A DNA stretch of 50,684 nucleotides. Origin: Mycobacterium tilburgii (GTDB lineage: Bacteria > Actinomycetota > Actinomycetes > Mycobacteriales > Mycobacteriaceae). The DNA lies in the NCBI RefSeq assembly GCF_902168065.1, contig NZ_LR655710.1, positions 1 through 50,684 of the forward strand. The letters run 5' to 3'. Made by a program: the position numbers and the translations under genes. The stretch's first letter is position 1. Every line of letters starts with the position of its first letter. Positions 12,233 through 22,758 of the stretch are shown here, one piece after another. The notes beneath the pieces are model-generated. The model searched no databases. It saw only the letters and a program-made list of their open reading frames with translations, and was not told the origin of the DNA.

Positions 12233-13336
12233 CTACCGGGTTTTCAACTCGACGAACGGCGGGCGCACCACCTCGCACTCGGCCGCCCGGCCGCGCACGT
12301 CGACGGTGATCTGCTGACCGTCCTCGATCCCCGCGTCGGTGTCGATCAGCGCCAACGCGATGCCGGCCTGCAGCGTCGGCGAAAAGGTTCCCGACGTGGT
12401 GATCCCTACGGGTTTGTCGGCGGCCGAGACCGTCAGCCCGGGCCGCAGCACCCCGCGTCCCAGCATCCGCAGACCGCGCAGCAATCGCCGCGGCCCGGCT
12501 TCCTTCTCGGCCAGCAACGCGTCGCGGCCGAAGAAAGCGTCCTTATTCCACCCGATCGCCCAGCCGCAGCGGGCCTGCAGCGGCGAGATGTCCAGCGAGA
12601 GCTCGTGACCGTGCAGCGGATAACCCATCTCGGTGCGCAGCGTGTCGCGTGCGCCGAGGCCGGCCGGCTCGCCGCCCACGTTGGACACAGCCGTCACCAG
12701 CGCGTCGAACAGCACGCCCGCGGAGTCCCAGGGCGGCAGCAGTTCGTAGCCGTGCTCGCCGGTGTATCCGGTGCGGCAGACCCGCACCGGAACCCCGGCA
12801 TACGACGCGTCGGCGTAGGCCGTGTACTCCATCTCGGTCGGCAGGCCGAGCTCGCCGAGCACGGCCGCAGACCGCGGCCCCTGCACCGCCAGCACCGCGT
12901 ACGAGCGATGCTCGTTGGTGATCGTCACCCCGTCCGGCGCCGAGGATTTCAGCGCCTCGACGACCGCCGCGGTGTTGGCCGCGTTGGGCACCAAAAAGAT
13001 TTCGTCGTCGGCGACGTAGTAGGCGATCAGGTCGTCGATGACGCCACCGGATTCGGTACAGCACAGCGTGTACTGCGCCTTGCCCGGCCCGATCCGGCCC
13101 AGGTCATTGGTCAGCGCCGAGTTGATGAACTCCGCGGCGCCCGGTCCGCGGACCAGCGCCTTGCCCAGGTGGCTGACATCGAACAGCCCCATTGCATTTC
13201 GCGTCGCGTTGTGCTCGCTTACGGTGCCCGCATACGACACCGGCATGAGCCAGCCACCAAACTCGGCGAAGCTGGCGCCCAACTCCCGATGACGGTCTTC
13301 CAGCGGTCCCTTGATCGGCTCCGGTACGTCGCTCAC
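12233..13336 (-). CDS. gcvT: Glycine cleavage system T protein (aminomethyltransferase)
   Basis: The 367-residue tetrahydrofolate-dependent aminomethyltransferase releases ammonia and passes the methylene group from the aminomethyl-lipoyl H protein to folate. Family blocks are present: [95 protein letters not shown] and [17 protein letters not shown]. It depends on lipoylated H protein, so it relies on the lipB/lipA pathway encoded 10 kb away. ilvE follows 55 bases downstream on the same strand. No lesion is visible. Confidence 0.95.
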   Translation of the reverse strand: MSDVPEPIKGPLEDRHRELGASFAEFGGWLMPVSYAGTVSEHNATRNAMGLFDVSHLGKALVRGPGAAEFINSALTNDLGRIGPGKAQYTLCCTESGGVIDDLIAYYVADDEIFLVPNAANTAAVVEALKSSAPDGVTITNEHRSYAVLAVQGPRSAAVLGELGLPTEMEYTAYADASYAGVPVRVCRTGYTGEHGYELLPPWDSAGVLFDALVTAVSNVGGEPAGLGARDTLRTEMGYPLHGHELSLDISPLQARCGWAIGWNKDAFFGRDALLAEKEAGPRRLLRGLRMLGRGVLRPGLTVSAADKPVGITTSGTFSPTLQAGIALALIDTDAGIEDGQQITVDVRGRAAECEVVRPPFVELKTR

Positions 13337-13411
13337 GACGCCACCCTACGCTCACGACGCCACCTTAAAATAGCGGGCGCGCCTGGCAGACTGGGGTAGG
13401 TACCCGATTCG

Positions 13412-14481
13412 CTGGACTTCGATGGGCTGGAGGCCAGCCGGGGTGACCAACGCGCACGCGCGGGCCGATCTGATCAAGTATCTGGATGACCTCGGCTTTT
13501 CGGCCGAGAAGATGGTCGAAGCGGAGCAACGCGGCCGGCTGTTCGGCCTGGCCAGTGACGTGCTGTCCTGGTCGGGGCGGGCCGACCTTCACGTTTGGGA
13601 CCGCGGCCGAGCAGCTCGGCGTGACCGCGGAGGAGGTCGCCCGCGCCTGGGCGTTGCTCGGCTTGACCGCCGCCGGTCCCGATGCCCCCGTGCTGAGCCA
13701 GGCCGACGTCGACGCCCTGCAGACCTGGCTGGCGATCAAGGCGGTGGTCGGCGAAGGCGGCGCCCACGGCCTGCTGCGCGTGCTCGGTGTCACGATGGCC
13801 CGGCTCGCCTAGGCCGAGTCGACGATGATCAGCGCCGGGACGCCGGACATCCAGATGACCCACACCCACGACGAGCTGGCGACCGCGCAGGTCTACCACG
13901 CGATCGCAGAGTTTCGTCCCCCGCCTTGGTGCGCTGATCGACGTCGTGCACCGGCATCATCTGATCAGCGCTCGAACGCACTCCGAGGCGTGCTCCGCGA
14001 CATCTCGGCGTCGGTGGTGTGCGGGGTCGGCTTCGCGGATCTGTCCGGCTTCACCGCGTTGACCAGGCGCTGACCCCCGCGGAGCTGTCGTATCTGCTCA
14101 ACGAGTTCGCCGGCACGGTCTCCGATGTGGTGCACGTCGACGGCGGCCGGGTGGTGAAGTTCATCGGCGACGAGGTGATGTGGGTGAGTTCGACCCCGCA
14201 ACGGCTGCTGCAGGCGGCGATCGACTCGTCGAACATCCCCGAGCCCGCCATGAAGGGCTGCAGGTCCGCGCGGGCCTGGCCTACGTCGCGGTCAACGGCG
14301 ATATTTCGGGAACCCGGTCAACCTGGTGGCCGCGGCGTCACCGGAGCAGATCCTGGCCCCCGCCGACCTGCGGGACACCTTGCCGGACCACGCTACCGTC
14401 GCAGCGGGCCCGTTGACGCTCAAGGGGGTTGACGACCCGGTCACCACGTTCGACCTGCGCGCCGGGACGCTGCCGAGCTAG
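13412..14481 (+). pseudogene. Class III adenylyl cyclase (Rv2212-like), degraded
   Basis: The translation can be threaded across all three frames onto the mycobacterial cyclase Rv2212 (about 378 residues). The expected first codon is CTG (13412-13414, then GACTTCGAT), so the start may also be mutated. Pieces in order: ADLIKYLDDLGFSAEKMVEA, then a frame change near 13580 to AEQLGVTAEEVARAWALLGL, a TAG at 13810-13812 inside MARLA*AEST, a frame change near 13915, SASVVCGVGFADLSGFTALT (metal-binding strand of the cyclase domain), a frame change near 14067 to PAELSYLLNEFAGTVSDVV and GGRVVKFIGDEVMWV, further changes near 14230 and 14310, and a proper C-terminus ending at TAG 14479-14481. The catalytic domain is fragmented, so no activity is expected. 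Confidence 0.88.
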
Positions 14482-14511
14482 CCGGGTGTCCGATGACTAG
14501 GGTGAGGACGC

Positions 14512-16068
14512 GTGAGCACCCAACCCGGATACCAGGCCCCTACCGTCACCGTCGCCACGTCACTGCCCAAGCGCGGTGCGGATTCGTCGGTGTTGCTCGT
14601 GCCCGTCGTCTCCACCGGAGACGACGACCGGCCGGGCGCAAGCGTCGTCGCCGCCGAGCCGTTCGTCTCCGCCTATGCGGTCGCCGAGATCGAGGCCGGG
14701 CTGTGCGCGCTGGAAGCCACCGGCGGCAGCGAACAGGTGCACCGGCTGGTGATCGGGTCGCTTCCGGTGGCCAGCGTGCTCACCATCGGGTTGGGCAAGC
14801 CGCAAGACGCGTGGCCGGCGGACACCATCCGTCGCGCCGCCGGTGTGGCCGCGCGATCGCTCGGCAAGAGCGGATCGGTGCTCACCACGCTGGGTGAGCT
14901 GCCCGGCGAGGGCATCACGTCGGCCGCCGTCGAGGGATTGATCCTGGGCAGCTACCGGTTCAGCAAATTCCGCAGCGAGAAGACCGCGCCGAAAGACGAA
15001 GGGCTGCGCGAGATCACCGTACTGTCCTCGGACGGGGCGGCCAAGGAGGCCAAAAAGCAGAGCGCGCACGGGGCTGCCGTCGCGGCCGCGGTGGTCACCG
15101 CCCGGGACTTGGTCAACACCCCGCCCAACGCGCTGTTTCCCGCCGAATTCGCCCAGCGTGCAAGGGCTTTGAGCGAGTCGGTCGGCCTCGAGGTGGAGGA
15201 GCTCGACGACAAGGCGCTGCAGAAGGCCGGCTACGGAGGGATCATCGGCGTCGGACAGGGCTCGTCGCGTCCGCCTCGGCTGGTGCGGCTGACCCACCAC
15301 GGGTCGAAGCTGGCCAAGAAGCGCAAGCATGCCAAGAAGGTCGCACTGGTCGGTAAGGGTGTCACGTTCGACACCGGCGGCATCTCGATCAAGCCGGCGG
15401 AGGGCATGCACCACATGACCTCGGACATGGGTGGTGGCGCCGCAGTGATCGCGACCGTCGCCTTGGCCGCGCAGCTGGAGCTTCCGATCGACGTGATCGC
15501 GACCGTGCCGATGGTGGAGAACATGCCCTCGGCATCGGCCCAGCGTCCCGGCGACGTGGTGACCCACTACGGCGGCATCACGGTCGAGGTGCAGAACACC
15601 GACGCGGAGGGCCGGCTCATCCTGGCCGACGCCATCGTCCGGGCCTGCGAGGACAAACCGGACTACCTGATCGAGACGTCCACCCTGACCGGCGCGCAGA
15701 CCGTGGCTCTGGGTACGCGCATCCCCGGAGTGATGGGCAGCGACGAGTTCCGCGACCGGGTCGCGGCGATCTCGCAGGCTGTGGGCGAGAACGGCTGGCC
15801 GATGCCGTTGCCCGACGACCTCAAGGACGACCTGAAGTCCACGGTGGCCGACCTGTCGAACATCAGCGGCCAGCGTTTCGCCGGCATGCTGGTGGCCGGG
15901 GTTTTCCTGCGCGAGTTCGTCGCCGACGGGGTGAGCTGGGCGCACATCGACGTGGCCGGGCCGGCCTACAACACCGGCAGCCCGTGGGGGTACTCGCCGA
16001 AGGGCTCGACCGGAGTGCCTACACGCACCATGTTCGCCGTACTGGAGGACATCGCCGAAAACGGCTAG
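14512..16068 (+). CDS. pepB: Leucyl aminopeptidase, M17 family (PepB)
   Basis: The protein has 518 residues from GTG 14512, with GAGG just upstream. The M17 two-zinc active site is complete: Lys282 and Asp287 in [11 protein letters not shown], Asp305 in MTSDMGGGA, Asp364 and Glu366 in [13 protein letters not shown]. The N-terminal alpha/beta domain (residues 1 to about 180) precedes the catalytic domain, which ends with [19 protein letters not shown] and [13 protein letters not shown]. It is a cytosolic hexameric exopeptidase that removes N-terminal Leu and similar residues. It begins 30 bases after the dead cyclase and ends 3 bases from the convergent oxidoreductase remnant. Confidence 0.95.
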   Translation: MSTQPGYQAPTVTVATSLPKRGADSSVLLVPVVSTGDDDRPGASVVAAEPFVSAYAVAEIEAGLCALEATGGSEQVHRLVIGSLPVASVLTIGLGKPQDAWPADTIRRAAGVAARSLGKSGSVLTTLGELPGEGITSAAVEGLILGSYRFSKFRSEKTAPKDEGLREITVLSSDGAAKEAKKQSAHGAAVAAAVVTARDLVNTPPNALFPAEFAQRARALSESVGLEVEELDDKALQKAGYGGIIGVGQGSSRPPRLVRLTHHGSKLAKKRKHAKKVALVGKGVTFDTGGISIKPAEGMHHMTSDMGGGAAVIATVALAAQLELPIDVIATVPMVENMPSASAQRPGDVVTHYGGITVEVQNTDAEGRLILADAIVRACEDKPDYLIETSTLTGAQTVALGTRIPGVMGSDEFRDRVAAISQAVGENGWPMPLPDDLKDDLKSTVADLSNISGQRFAGMLVAGVFLREFVADGVSWAHIDVAGPAYNTGSPWGYSPKGSTGVPTRTMFAVLEDIAENG

Positions 16069-16071
16069 CGC

Positions 16072-17656
16072 TCAACGGTTGCCGATCAGCAGCGAGAACA
16101 CGGTGCGTCGCAGGTTTCGGCGTGGCCAGCCGGTGACACCGTCGGCGGCCAACGCGGCTTTGGCGGCGTTGCGTCCGCACGCGCCGTGCACCGAGCCGCC
16201 CGGTGTCGCCGACGCGCTGGCCAGATAGAGCCGTTCGACCGTGTTTCGGCGCGGCCCATACCGGTCGCCGGGCGAAAGATCAGCAGCTGCTGCAGTTGCG
16301 CGGTCCCGCCGTTGAGCGTGCCGTGGTGCAGATTGGCGTCGTGCGCCTGCAGATCGGAGGGGCGTTGCAGGAACCGTCCGACAACGTGCGAGTCGAAGCC
16401 CGGTGCATGTTGTTCGATGACGCGATCCATCGATCCCCCCAGCTGCTCGGCCAAAACGTCGTCGTGCACGTCGCGCGGTAAATGCGTGTAGGCCCACACA
16501 CTTTCGGTGCCGGCAGGCGATCGGGTCGAGTCCGCGGTGGTGGTCTGAGCCGAGCAGCATGAAGGGCTGCGCCGGCACGGTGCGGGTGTTCACGTCGGCC
16601 ATCCAGCGAATGAGGCCGGGACCGTAAGCGCCCAGATGGACGGTGCCCACGTCGCGTAACACCTTGGCGTGCCACGGGATCGGGGAGTCCAGCGCATAGT
16701 TGATCTTCACCACCGGCGGATCCCAGCCGAAGTGGGTGAGGTCGCGCCACAGTCCGGCCGGGACCGCGTCTAGGGGCAGCATGTCGCAGAACAGTCGCGT
16801 CGGCCAGCACCGCACGGCGGACCGTCACCGTCCGGCCGTCTGTGGTGCTGACCCCGGTCGCGCGCCCGTCGCGTACGTGGACGCGAGACACGTTCTGGTT
16901 GCATTCGATCCGCGCCCCCGCCGCTTGGACACGACGCACCAGCGCGGCGGACAACTGTCCCGACCCACCGACCGGGGCCGGCCAACCCTGGTCCTGGGCG
17001 ACAAGCGTCATCAACAAGCCCAGCACGCCGCTGCCCAGTGCGTCCAATGGAATGTTGGCATGTAATGCGTTGCCCAGCAGTAGCATTAGCGGCGCCTCGC
17101 CGTCGAACAGCTGCTCCGCCATGGCGGTAGCCGGCAGTGTCAACAGGTTCGCCAGCTGTAGCTCCTCAGCCGTCCCGAGCCTGTGCAGCAGCGCCAGCAG
17201 CGGGCGCACCGGGGAAACGGCGCCAGGAACGCTTCCAGCAGCGGCCTTTTCACCCTGTCCCACAAATCAACGACGCGCAGCCAGTTGTGGCCATCACCGG
17301 CGGCACGGCGCTCGAACTCCGCCGCGGTACGCGCCGGGTCGGGATAGACGACGGGCGGGTCGTCGTCGGCCGGGCCGCGCGGGTGACCGACCACGACCGG
17401 CGCACGCGACCAGCGCAGCCCGTGGTCCTCCAGCCGCAGCGCCGCCATCGCCGGTGACGCCACCGTCATCGGGTAGAACGCGCTGAACAGGTCGGTGACG
17501 TAACCGGGCGTCAGCTGCGCACTGCGCACCGCACCACCCGTTCGGTTGAGCCTCGAGCACCAGCACGTCCCAGCCGGCATCGGCGAGCATCGCCGCCGCG
17601 ACCAGCCCGTGGTGACCGGCACCGACGACGACCGCGTCGACCGTCTCCCCAGCCAC
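16072..17656 (-). pseudogene. FAD-dependent oxidoreductase, phytoene-dehydrogenase (CrtI/PYROXD2-like) family, frameshifted
   Basis: The GTG start at 17654-17656 opens a Rossmann FAD-binding motif, VVVGAGHHGLVAAAMLADAG then WDVLVLEAQ. The frame then changes: RTGGAVRSAQLTPGYVTDLF and MTVASPAMAALRLEDHGL lie in a second frame, LALLHRLGTAEELQLANLLT to VRRVQAAGARIECNQNVSRV in another, LPLDAVPAGLWRDLTHFGWD and KINYALDSPIPWHAKVLRDV in another, and VWAYTHLPRDVHDDVLAEQL plus the C-terminus AAKAALAADGVTGWPRRNLR in others. At least five frameshifts break a protein of about 520 residues. Family members oxidise polyenes or other lipophilic substrates with FAD; the substrate here is unknown. The SRPBCC stop (17660) lies 3 bases upstream, so the two formed an operon. 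The gene is not at this place in M. tuberculosis. Confidence 0.82.
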
Positions 17657-17659
17657 GGG

Positions 17660-18031
17660 TTAGGTGACCTCGCTCGGCTCGAGGCATTCGGCCAGCGCCG
17701 CTAGCCGTAACAGACATTCCCGGTTGCGCGGGTAGACGGCAGCCAGCGCCAGCCGATCCGAGCCGATCTTATCGGCCCCTCCACCGGGACCTCGATCATG
17801 TCGATTCGGCAACCTTCCGGAATATCATTAATCTGCAACGTGATTCGAGCCACCCCGAGGGGCCCGACATGAGCGCGGATAACCAGCTCTGCACCGGAAG
17901 TGCAGCTTTCGACCACGGTTTTGTCGTTGATCACCAACGGCCACACCCCCACCGAGTGCCGGGATCGCGGATCCGGGCTGCGGCCAGTGCGAGTCGACCG
18001 CGCGGGTTTGGACCGATGCGGGCAAATTCAC
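17660..18031 (-). pseudogene. SRPBCC (START-like) family protein, 5'-damaged remnant
   Basis: A readable frame, GVWPLVINDKTVVESCTSGA, then VRAHVGPLG-like residues and PEGCRIDMIEVPVEGPI, matches actinobacterial SRPBCC proteins (polyketide-cyclase/dehydrase-like hydrophobic-ligand binders). The preceding segment, VDSHWPQPGS, is in another frame, and the last segment, DRLALAAVYPRNRECLLRLA to the TAA at 17660-17662, is in a third. No proper N-terminus is found before the divergent gene. It was probably translationally coupled to the FAD oxidoreductase and possibly handled its lipophilic substrate (inference). Confidence 0.68.
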
Positions 18032-18094
18032 CGTTTAGCGACGTGTTCGGCTGGCTAATCTCCCCTTCGATCAGAACTCGACAGGAAGCGAATC

Positions 18095-18433
18095 ATGACG
18101 GTGCGACGGTTGATACTCGGCCTGGCCGCCGTGCTTTTACTAGTCGGCGTGATTGGGCTGTTGGTGCCAGTGAAGGTGTCCGACGGCAACGGCAATTCGG
18201 TTTCCTGCGGCAACGGCGCCGTCTCGGACCTGACCGCGGCGCGCAACGCCAACGACAAGAGCGTGGCAAACATCCCAATCGTCAATCAGATCGTTCCGCA
18301 CACGGACTATGTGGCGCAGTGCGAATCATCGCTCGGCAGTCGGCGCGCATGGACGATTCCGTTGGCGCTCGTCGGGCTGGTCGGCATCGCGGGAACACTG
18401 TTGCTGCGACGGGATCGCGCGCCGGCGCCCTGA
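18095..18433 (+). CDS. Small two-helix membrane protein, unknown function
   Basis: The protein has 112 residues from ATG 18095, with AGGAAG seven bases upstream. Helix 1 is about residues 6-25 (LILGLAAVLLLVGVIGLLVP). A polar loop of about 60 residues (SVSCGNGAVSDLTAARNAND, NQIVPHTDYVAQCESSLG) contains two cysteines that could pair if extracytoplasmic. Helix 2 is about residues 85-104 (WTIPLALVGLVGIAGTLLL), followed by a short basic tail. It looks intact in a heavily decayed neighbourhood. I recognise the style of conserved mycobacterial small membrane proteins but no function. It is divergent from the SRPBCC remnant. Confidence 0.72.
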   Translation: MTVRRLILGLAAVLLLVGVIGLLVPVKVSDGNGNSVSCGNGAVSDLTAARNANDKSVANIPIVNQIVPHTDYVAQCESSLGSRRAWTIPLALVGLVGIAGTLLLRRDRAPAP

Positions 18434-18439
18434 GTCGGG

Positions 18440-19914
18440 CTAGATCAACCGGAACCGCGCAGTGCTGCGCAGCGCCTGCGGCAACAGCAGCGAAACCCCG
18501 TACAGCGCATAGGCTTCCGGCGTCACCGGGCGAATCGGCTTGTTCTTCTGCACCGACGACAGGATGGTGGCGGAGACCTTCTCCGGCCCTTAATGGCGCA
18601 GCGTGAACATCGTGCGCAGTTGACCGCGCCAGTCGTCGACGTGCGTGTTGCCCTGGCTGGGCGCGTAGAATTAGGTAGTGTTGATGATGTTCATGTCGAT
18701 CAGCCCGGGGCAGGTGGTGGTCAGCCCCACGTCGGCGGCGTCGAGTTCGGCGCGTAGGCAGTCGGAGAACATGTAGGTCGCCGCCTTGGTGCAGTAGGCA
18801 CTCAGCGACTGCAGAGGGGCGTACGCCGCCATCGACGAGACGTTGACGATGTGTCCGCCGGTGCCGCGCTCGACCAAGCGCCGCCCGAACGCCCGGCACC
18901 CGTTGACCACGCCACCGAGGTTGGCGTCCAGTACCCGGTCGAACTGCTCGGCCGTGGTGTGTAGGAACGCCCCGGCCTGCCCGATGCCGGCGTTGTTGAC
19001 CACGATGTCGGGCACGCCATGCTCGCCGCTGACCCGCGCGGCGATCTCGGCGGCGGTCTGCTTGACGGCGGCTTCGTCGATATCGCTGACGACCAGCTCG
19101 GCTCCTGCGGCGGCGAACGCAAGCGCGGTGGCCCGGCCGATGCCGCTGCCGGCCCCGGTCACCGACACCAGTGTCGCCGAACTGCACCGCGGGGGCAGCC
19201 CACCTGCGCGCGCAACAACGCCCGACTGGGCGGTTTGCCGTCGGCCAGGTCGGCGGGATAGGTTTTTACCGATTGAGCCACATCCTGGCGATGTCGGCGG
19301 AGTGGTGGATCCGCTCCTCGGGGATGTTGTCGACGATATTGCGCCGCACCGCCGGCACCGCGAATGCAGATCCGCAGCAGCACCGGCGCTAGCACCGGAA
19401 TGGAGAAGAACACCATGTACGTCAGTCGCAGGGCCTGCCTGACCGAGCGGGCGAATCTGCGCGGGAGCCAGGGTTGACGCAGGCCGCTGAAGATGTAGTC
19501 GACCAGTTGCTCCTGGCTGGGGCCGGACACCGAGGTGAAGCTGGCGACTCGGTCGGCGGCACCCAGTCGTTTCAGGTATTCCCAGACGCCCACCGACCCC
19601 CAGTCGTGGGCCAGCACGTGCACCGGCTCGCGGGGCTGAGTTCGCCCGTCACGGCATCGAAGTCGTCGGTGAATCGGGCCATCGTGTACGCGGACACCGG
19701 TTTGGGTGCTCCGGAGCGGCCCACCCGCGGTTGTCGTATCGGATGACGCGGAATCGCTCGGTCAGCAGCGGGACGACGCCGTCCCACAGCACGTGGGAAT
19801 CGGGGAAGCCGTGCACCACGACGGTGGGACCTTCGGAATGGCCCTCTTCGTAGACCGCGATACAGACCCGTCCGCGCTGACGACGAATTGCTGGAGTGCT
19901 CGTGTTGGCGGCAT
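18440..19914 (-). pseudogene. ephD: EphD-type fusion of epoxide hydrolase and short-chain dehydrogenase, frameshifted and internally deleted
   Basis: EphD (about 590 residues in M. tuberculosis) is an alpha/beta hydrolase fused to an SDR domain and acts on mycolate precursors. Here ATG 19912-19914 starts PPTRALQQFVVSADG, then the frame shifts to GPTVVVHGFPDSHVLWDG and RFRVIRYDNRG, shifts again to SAYTMARFTDDFDAVTGELS, and again to VHVLAHDWGSVGVWEYLKRL. Two in-frame deletions are inferred by comparison: SVKTYPA is joined directly to DLADGKPPSRALL, losing roughly 75-80 residues at the end of the hydrolase domain, and EIAAR is joined to VSGEHGVPDIVVNNAG, losing about 24 residues of the SDR domain. 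The SDR motifs GAGSGIG and SAYCTKAA remain (the usual YCTSKAA lacks one residue). The C-terminus reads RSTARFRLI then TAG 18440-18442. Confidence 0.87.
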
Positions 19915-20066
19915 CGAAGCTCACGCTAGCAAGGCGGGTCAGCCCTGGCTGCGTGCCGACGCGGCGGCAATGACAGGATAGTTTTGACGTCAACTTCCAG
20001 TACATCGCGGTGTGGTAGGTCAGCTGTCGACCTGCGCCGATTCACGAGTATTCGAGGAGTCACAGA

Positions 20067-21731
20067 ATGGCCTTCTCCGTCCAGATGCCGGCACTCGGTG
20101 AGAGCGTGACCGAGGGGACGGTGACCCGCTGGCTCAAGCAGGAAGGCGACACGGTCGAACTCGACGAACCGCTGGTCGAGGTGTCCACCGACAAGGTCGA
20201 CACCGAAATTCCGGCGCCAGCCGCGGGCATGCTGACCAAGATCATCGCCCAGGAGGACGACATCGTCGAGGTCGGCGGCGAGCTGGCCATCATCGGCGAC
20301 GCCGCGCCGGCCCCCGCGCCCGAGCCGGCGCCGCAGAGCACCGGCGGCGCCTCGAGATCCGATGCGACTCCGGTGCCGATGCCGGAACTCGGCGAGTCCG
20401 TCACCGAGGGCACCGTCACCCGCTGGTTGAAGAAGGTCGGCGACGCGGTTCAGGTCGACGAGGCGCTGGTGGAGGTGTCGACCGACAAGGTGGACACCGA
20501 AATTCCGTCACCGGTGGCCGGGGTGCTGCTCAGCATCACCGCCGAAGAGGACGCCATCGTGCCGGTCGGCGGGGAGCTGGCCCGGATCGGCAGCGGTTCC
20601 GCCCTCCCGGCGCCGTCCGCTCCAGCGCCCACCCCGACGCCCGCACCCAAGCCCGAGCCGGCTCCGCAGCCCAAGCCCGAACCCGCGCCGCAACCGAAGG
20701 CCCAGCCCGAGCCCCCGGCCCCGCCGAAACCCGCACCGGCGCAGCCCGCGGCAGCGGTGCAGGGTGACGGCACCCCGTACGTGACCCCGCTGGTGCGGAA
20801 ACTCGCCAGCGAGCACAACGTCGACCTGGCGGAGGTGAAGGGCACCGGTGTCGGTGGCCGCATCCGCAAGCAGGACGTGCTGGCCGCCGCAAAGCAGAAG
20901 CAACAAGCCCGGCAGGCGCCCGCCGCTCCGGCCGCCGCAGCCGCACCCGCGGCACCGGCGGACAAGGCTCCCGCGGCCGCGCCGACTCCGACCCCCGCCC
21001 TGGCCCACCTGCGCGGCACCACGCAGAAGGCAAGCCGGATCCGCCAACTCACCGCCAAGAAAACGCGCGAGTCCTTACAGGCCACGGCGCAGCTGACCCA
21101 GACGCATGAGGTCGACATGACCCGCATCGTGGGACTGCGGGCCCGGGCCAAGGCGTCGTTCGCCGAGCGTGAGGGGGTGAACCTGACGTACCTGCCGTTC
21201 ATCACCAAGGCCGTGATCGACGCGTTGAAGATTCACCCGAACGTCAACGCCAGCTACAACGAGGACTCTAAGGATATCACCTACTACGATGCCGAGCACC
21301 TCGGCTTCGCCGTCGACACCAAGCAGGGCCTGCTCTCCCCCGTGATCCATAATGCCGGCGACCTGTCGATGGGCGAGCTGACCCGCGCGATCGCCGACAT
21401 CGCCGAGCGTGCCCGGTCGGGCGATCTCAAGCCCGACGAGTTGTCCGGTGGCACGTTCACCATCACCAACATCGGCAGCCAGGGCGCGCTCTTCGACACC
21501 CCAATCCTGGTTCCGCCACAGGCGGCGATGCTGGGTGCCGGCGCAATCGTGAAGCGGCTGCGGGTCATCGTCGACGAGTTCGGCAACGAATCGATCGGTG
21601 TCCGCTCGGTGTGCTATTTACCCCTGACCTACGACCATCGGCTGATCGACGGGGCCGATGCCGGACGATTCCTCACCACCATCAAGCACCGGCTTGAAGA
21701 GGGAGCGTTCGAAGCCGATTTGGGTCTCTAG
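20067..21731 (+). CDS. dlaT: Dihydrolipoamide acyltransferase (E2) DlaT
   Basis: The protein has 554 residues. DlaT (annotated SucB in some genomes) is the shared E2 of mycobacterial pyruvate dehydrogenase and of the peroxynitrite reductase/peroxidase system with AhpC-AhpD-Lpd. It has two lipoyl domains with modified lysines Lys43 and Lys141 (both [12 protein letters not shown]), long Ala/Pro-rich linkers, an E1/E3-binding domain ([20 protein letters not shown]), and the catalytic domain ending [17 protein letters not shown] with His524 and Asp528 (HxxxDG). ATG follows GAGGAG. lipB and lipA, which attach and build the lipoyl group, lie 1.4 kb downstream on the same strand. No lesion is visible. 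Confidence 0.96.
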   Translation: MAFSVQMPALGESVTEGTVTRWLKQEGDTVELDEPLVEVSTDKVDTEIPAPAAGMLTKIIAQEDDIVEVGGELAIIGDAAPAPAPEPAPQSTGGASRSDATPVPMPELGESVTEGTVTRWLKKVGDAVQVDEALVEVSTDKVDTEIPSPVAGVLLSITAEEDAIVPVGGELARIGSGSALPAPSAPAPTPTPAPKPEPAPQPKPEPAPQPKAQPEPPAPPKPAPAQPAAAVQGDGTPYVTPLVRKLASEHNVDLAEVKGTGVGGRIRKQDVLAAAKQKQQARQAPAAPAAAAAPAAPADKAPAAAPTPTPALAHLRGTTQKASRIRQLTAKKTRESLQATAQLTQTHEVDMTRIVGLRARAKASFAEREGVNLTYLPFITKAVIDALKIHPNVNASYNEDSKDITYYDAEHLGFAVDTKQGLLSPVIHNAGDLSMGELTRAIADIAERARSGDLKPDELSGGTFTITNIGSQGALFDTPILVPPQAAMLGAGAIVKRLRVIVDEFGNESIGVRSVCYLPLTYDHRLIDGADAGRFLTTIKHRLEEGAFEADLGL

Positions 21732-21745
21732 AAGGGCTTGGTGAA

Positions 21746-22657
21746 TTGGCCAAGCCGGTCATCGCGATCGCGGGTTCGTCCGGCCTGATTGGTTCGGCGT
21801 TGGCTGCGGCGCTGCGTGCCGCGGACCACCGGGTGCTACGCATCGTGCGCCGCACACCCGCGAATCCCGATGAACTGCACTGGAATCCGGAGAGCGGCGA
21901 CTTCGATCCCGACGCGCTGGCCGAAGTCGACGCGGTGGTCAACCTGTGCAGCGTCAATGTCGGGCAGCGCCGGTGGTCGGGTGCTTTCAAGCAGAGCCTG
22001 CGGGACAGCCGCATCACGCCTACCGAGGTGCTGGCGACGGCGGTCACTGATGCCGGTGTTGAGACGCTGGTCAATGCCAGCGCGGTCGGTTTCTACGGCG
22101 ACACCAAGAACCGTGTGGTCGACGAAAACCACCCCGCCGGAACGGGTTTCCTGGCTCGGCTGTGCGAGGACTGGGAGGCGGCGACGTTGCCGGCGCAGGA
22201 CAGCGGTGTCCGCGTGGTGCTGGCCCGCACCGGCCTAGTGCTGGCCGCGGCGGGCGGTGCCCTGCGCCGTATGCGCCCGCTGTTCTCGGTGGGACTGGGC
22301 GCCCGGCTGGGCAGTGGCCGTCAGTACATGTCCTGGATCAGCCTGGAAGACGAGGTGCGGGCGTTGCTGTTCGCCATCACCCACCCGTCGCTGTCCGGCC
22401 CGGTGAACTTGACCGGACCGGCACCCGTCACCAACGCGGAGTTCACCACCGCCTTAGGCAGCGCGGTCAATCGCCCGACGCCGCTGGTGTTGCCCGCCTT
22501 CGCCGTTCGCGCTGTGCTCGGTGAGTTCGCCGACGAGGGGCTGCTGACCGGTCAGCGCGCCATCCCGTCCGCGCTGGAGCGGGCCGGTTTCCAGTTCCAC
22601 CACAACACCATTGGCGAGGCGCTGGCATACGCGACAGCCCGTCGCGTTCACGACTGA
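21746..22657 (+). CDS. TIGR01777-type NAD-dependent epimerase family protein (Rv2216-like)
   Basis: The 303-residue extended-SDR protein has the N-terminal motif [85 protein letters not shown] and the C-terminal [20 protein letters not shown]. These are hallmarks of the SDR39U1/YfcH family. The TTG start at 21746 lies 14 bases after the dlaT stop, so it is probably in the same operon; AGAAGGG is the likely ribosome-binding site. Substrate unknown. Confidence 0.88.
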   Translation: MAKPVIAIAGSSGLIGSALAAALRAADHRVLRIVRRTPANPDELHWNPESGDFDPDALAEVDAVVNLCSVNVGQRRWSGAFKQSLRDSRITPTEVLATAVTDAGVETLVNASAVGFYGDTKNRVVDENHPAGTGFLARLCEDWEAATLPAQDSGVRVVLARTGLVLAAAGGALRRMRPLFSVGLGARLGSGRQYMSWISLEDEVRALLFAITHPSLSGPVNLTGPAPVTNAEFTTALGSAVNRPTPLVLPAFAVRAVLGEFADEGLLTGQRAIPSALERAGFQFHHNTIGEALAYATARRVHD

Positions 22658-22758
22658 TTGTTGGGCGGCGAAGGTTTCGGTGCCTGCTTTCCGCACGGGT
22701 CGCGATTGTTGAGTTTGCCCATTACAGTGCCCGCAGCCCGGCGCTGGCCGCCTGACGA

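Noticed and set aside
14560..15945. Minus-strand open frame of 461 codons opposite pepB
   Set aside because: Antisense shadow of a confident M17 peptidase.
20580..21010. Pro/Ala-rich repetitive stretch that could be read as a repeat element
   Set aside because: It encodes the flexible linkers between lipoyl, binding and catalytic domains of DlaT, which are naturally Ala/Pro-rich.
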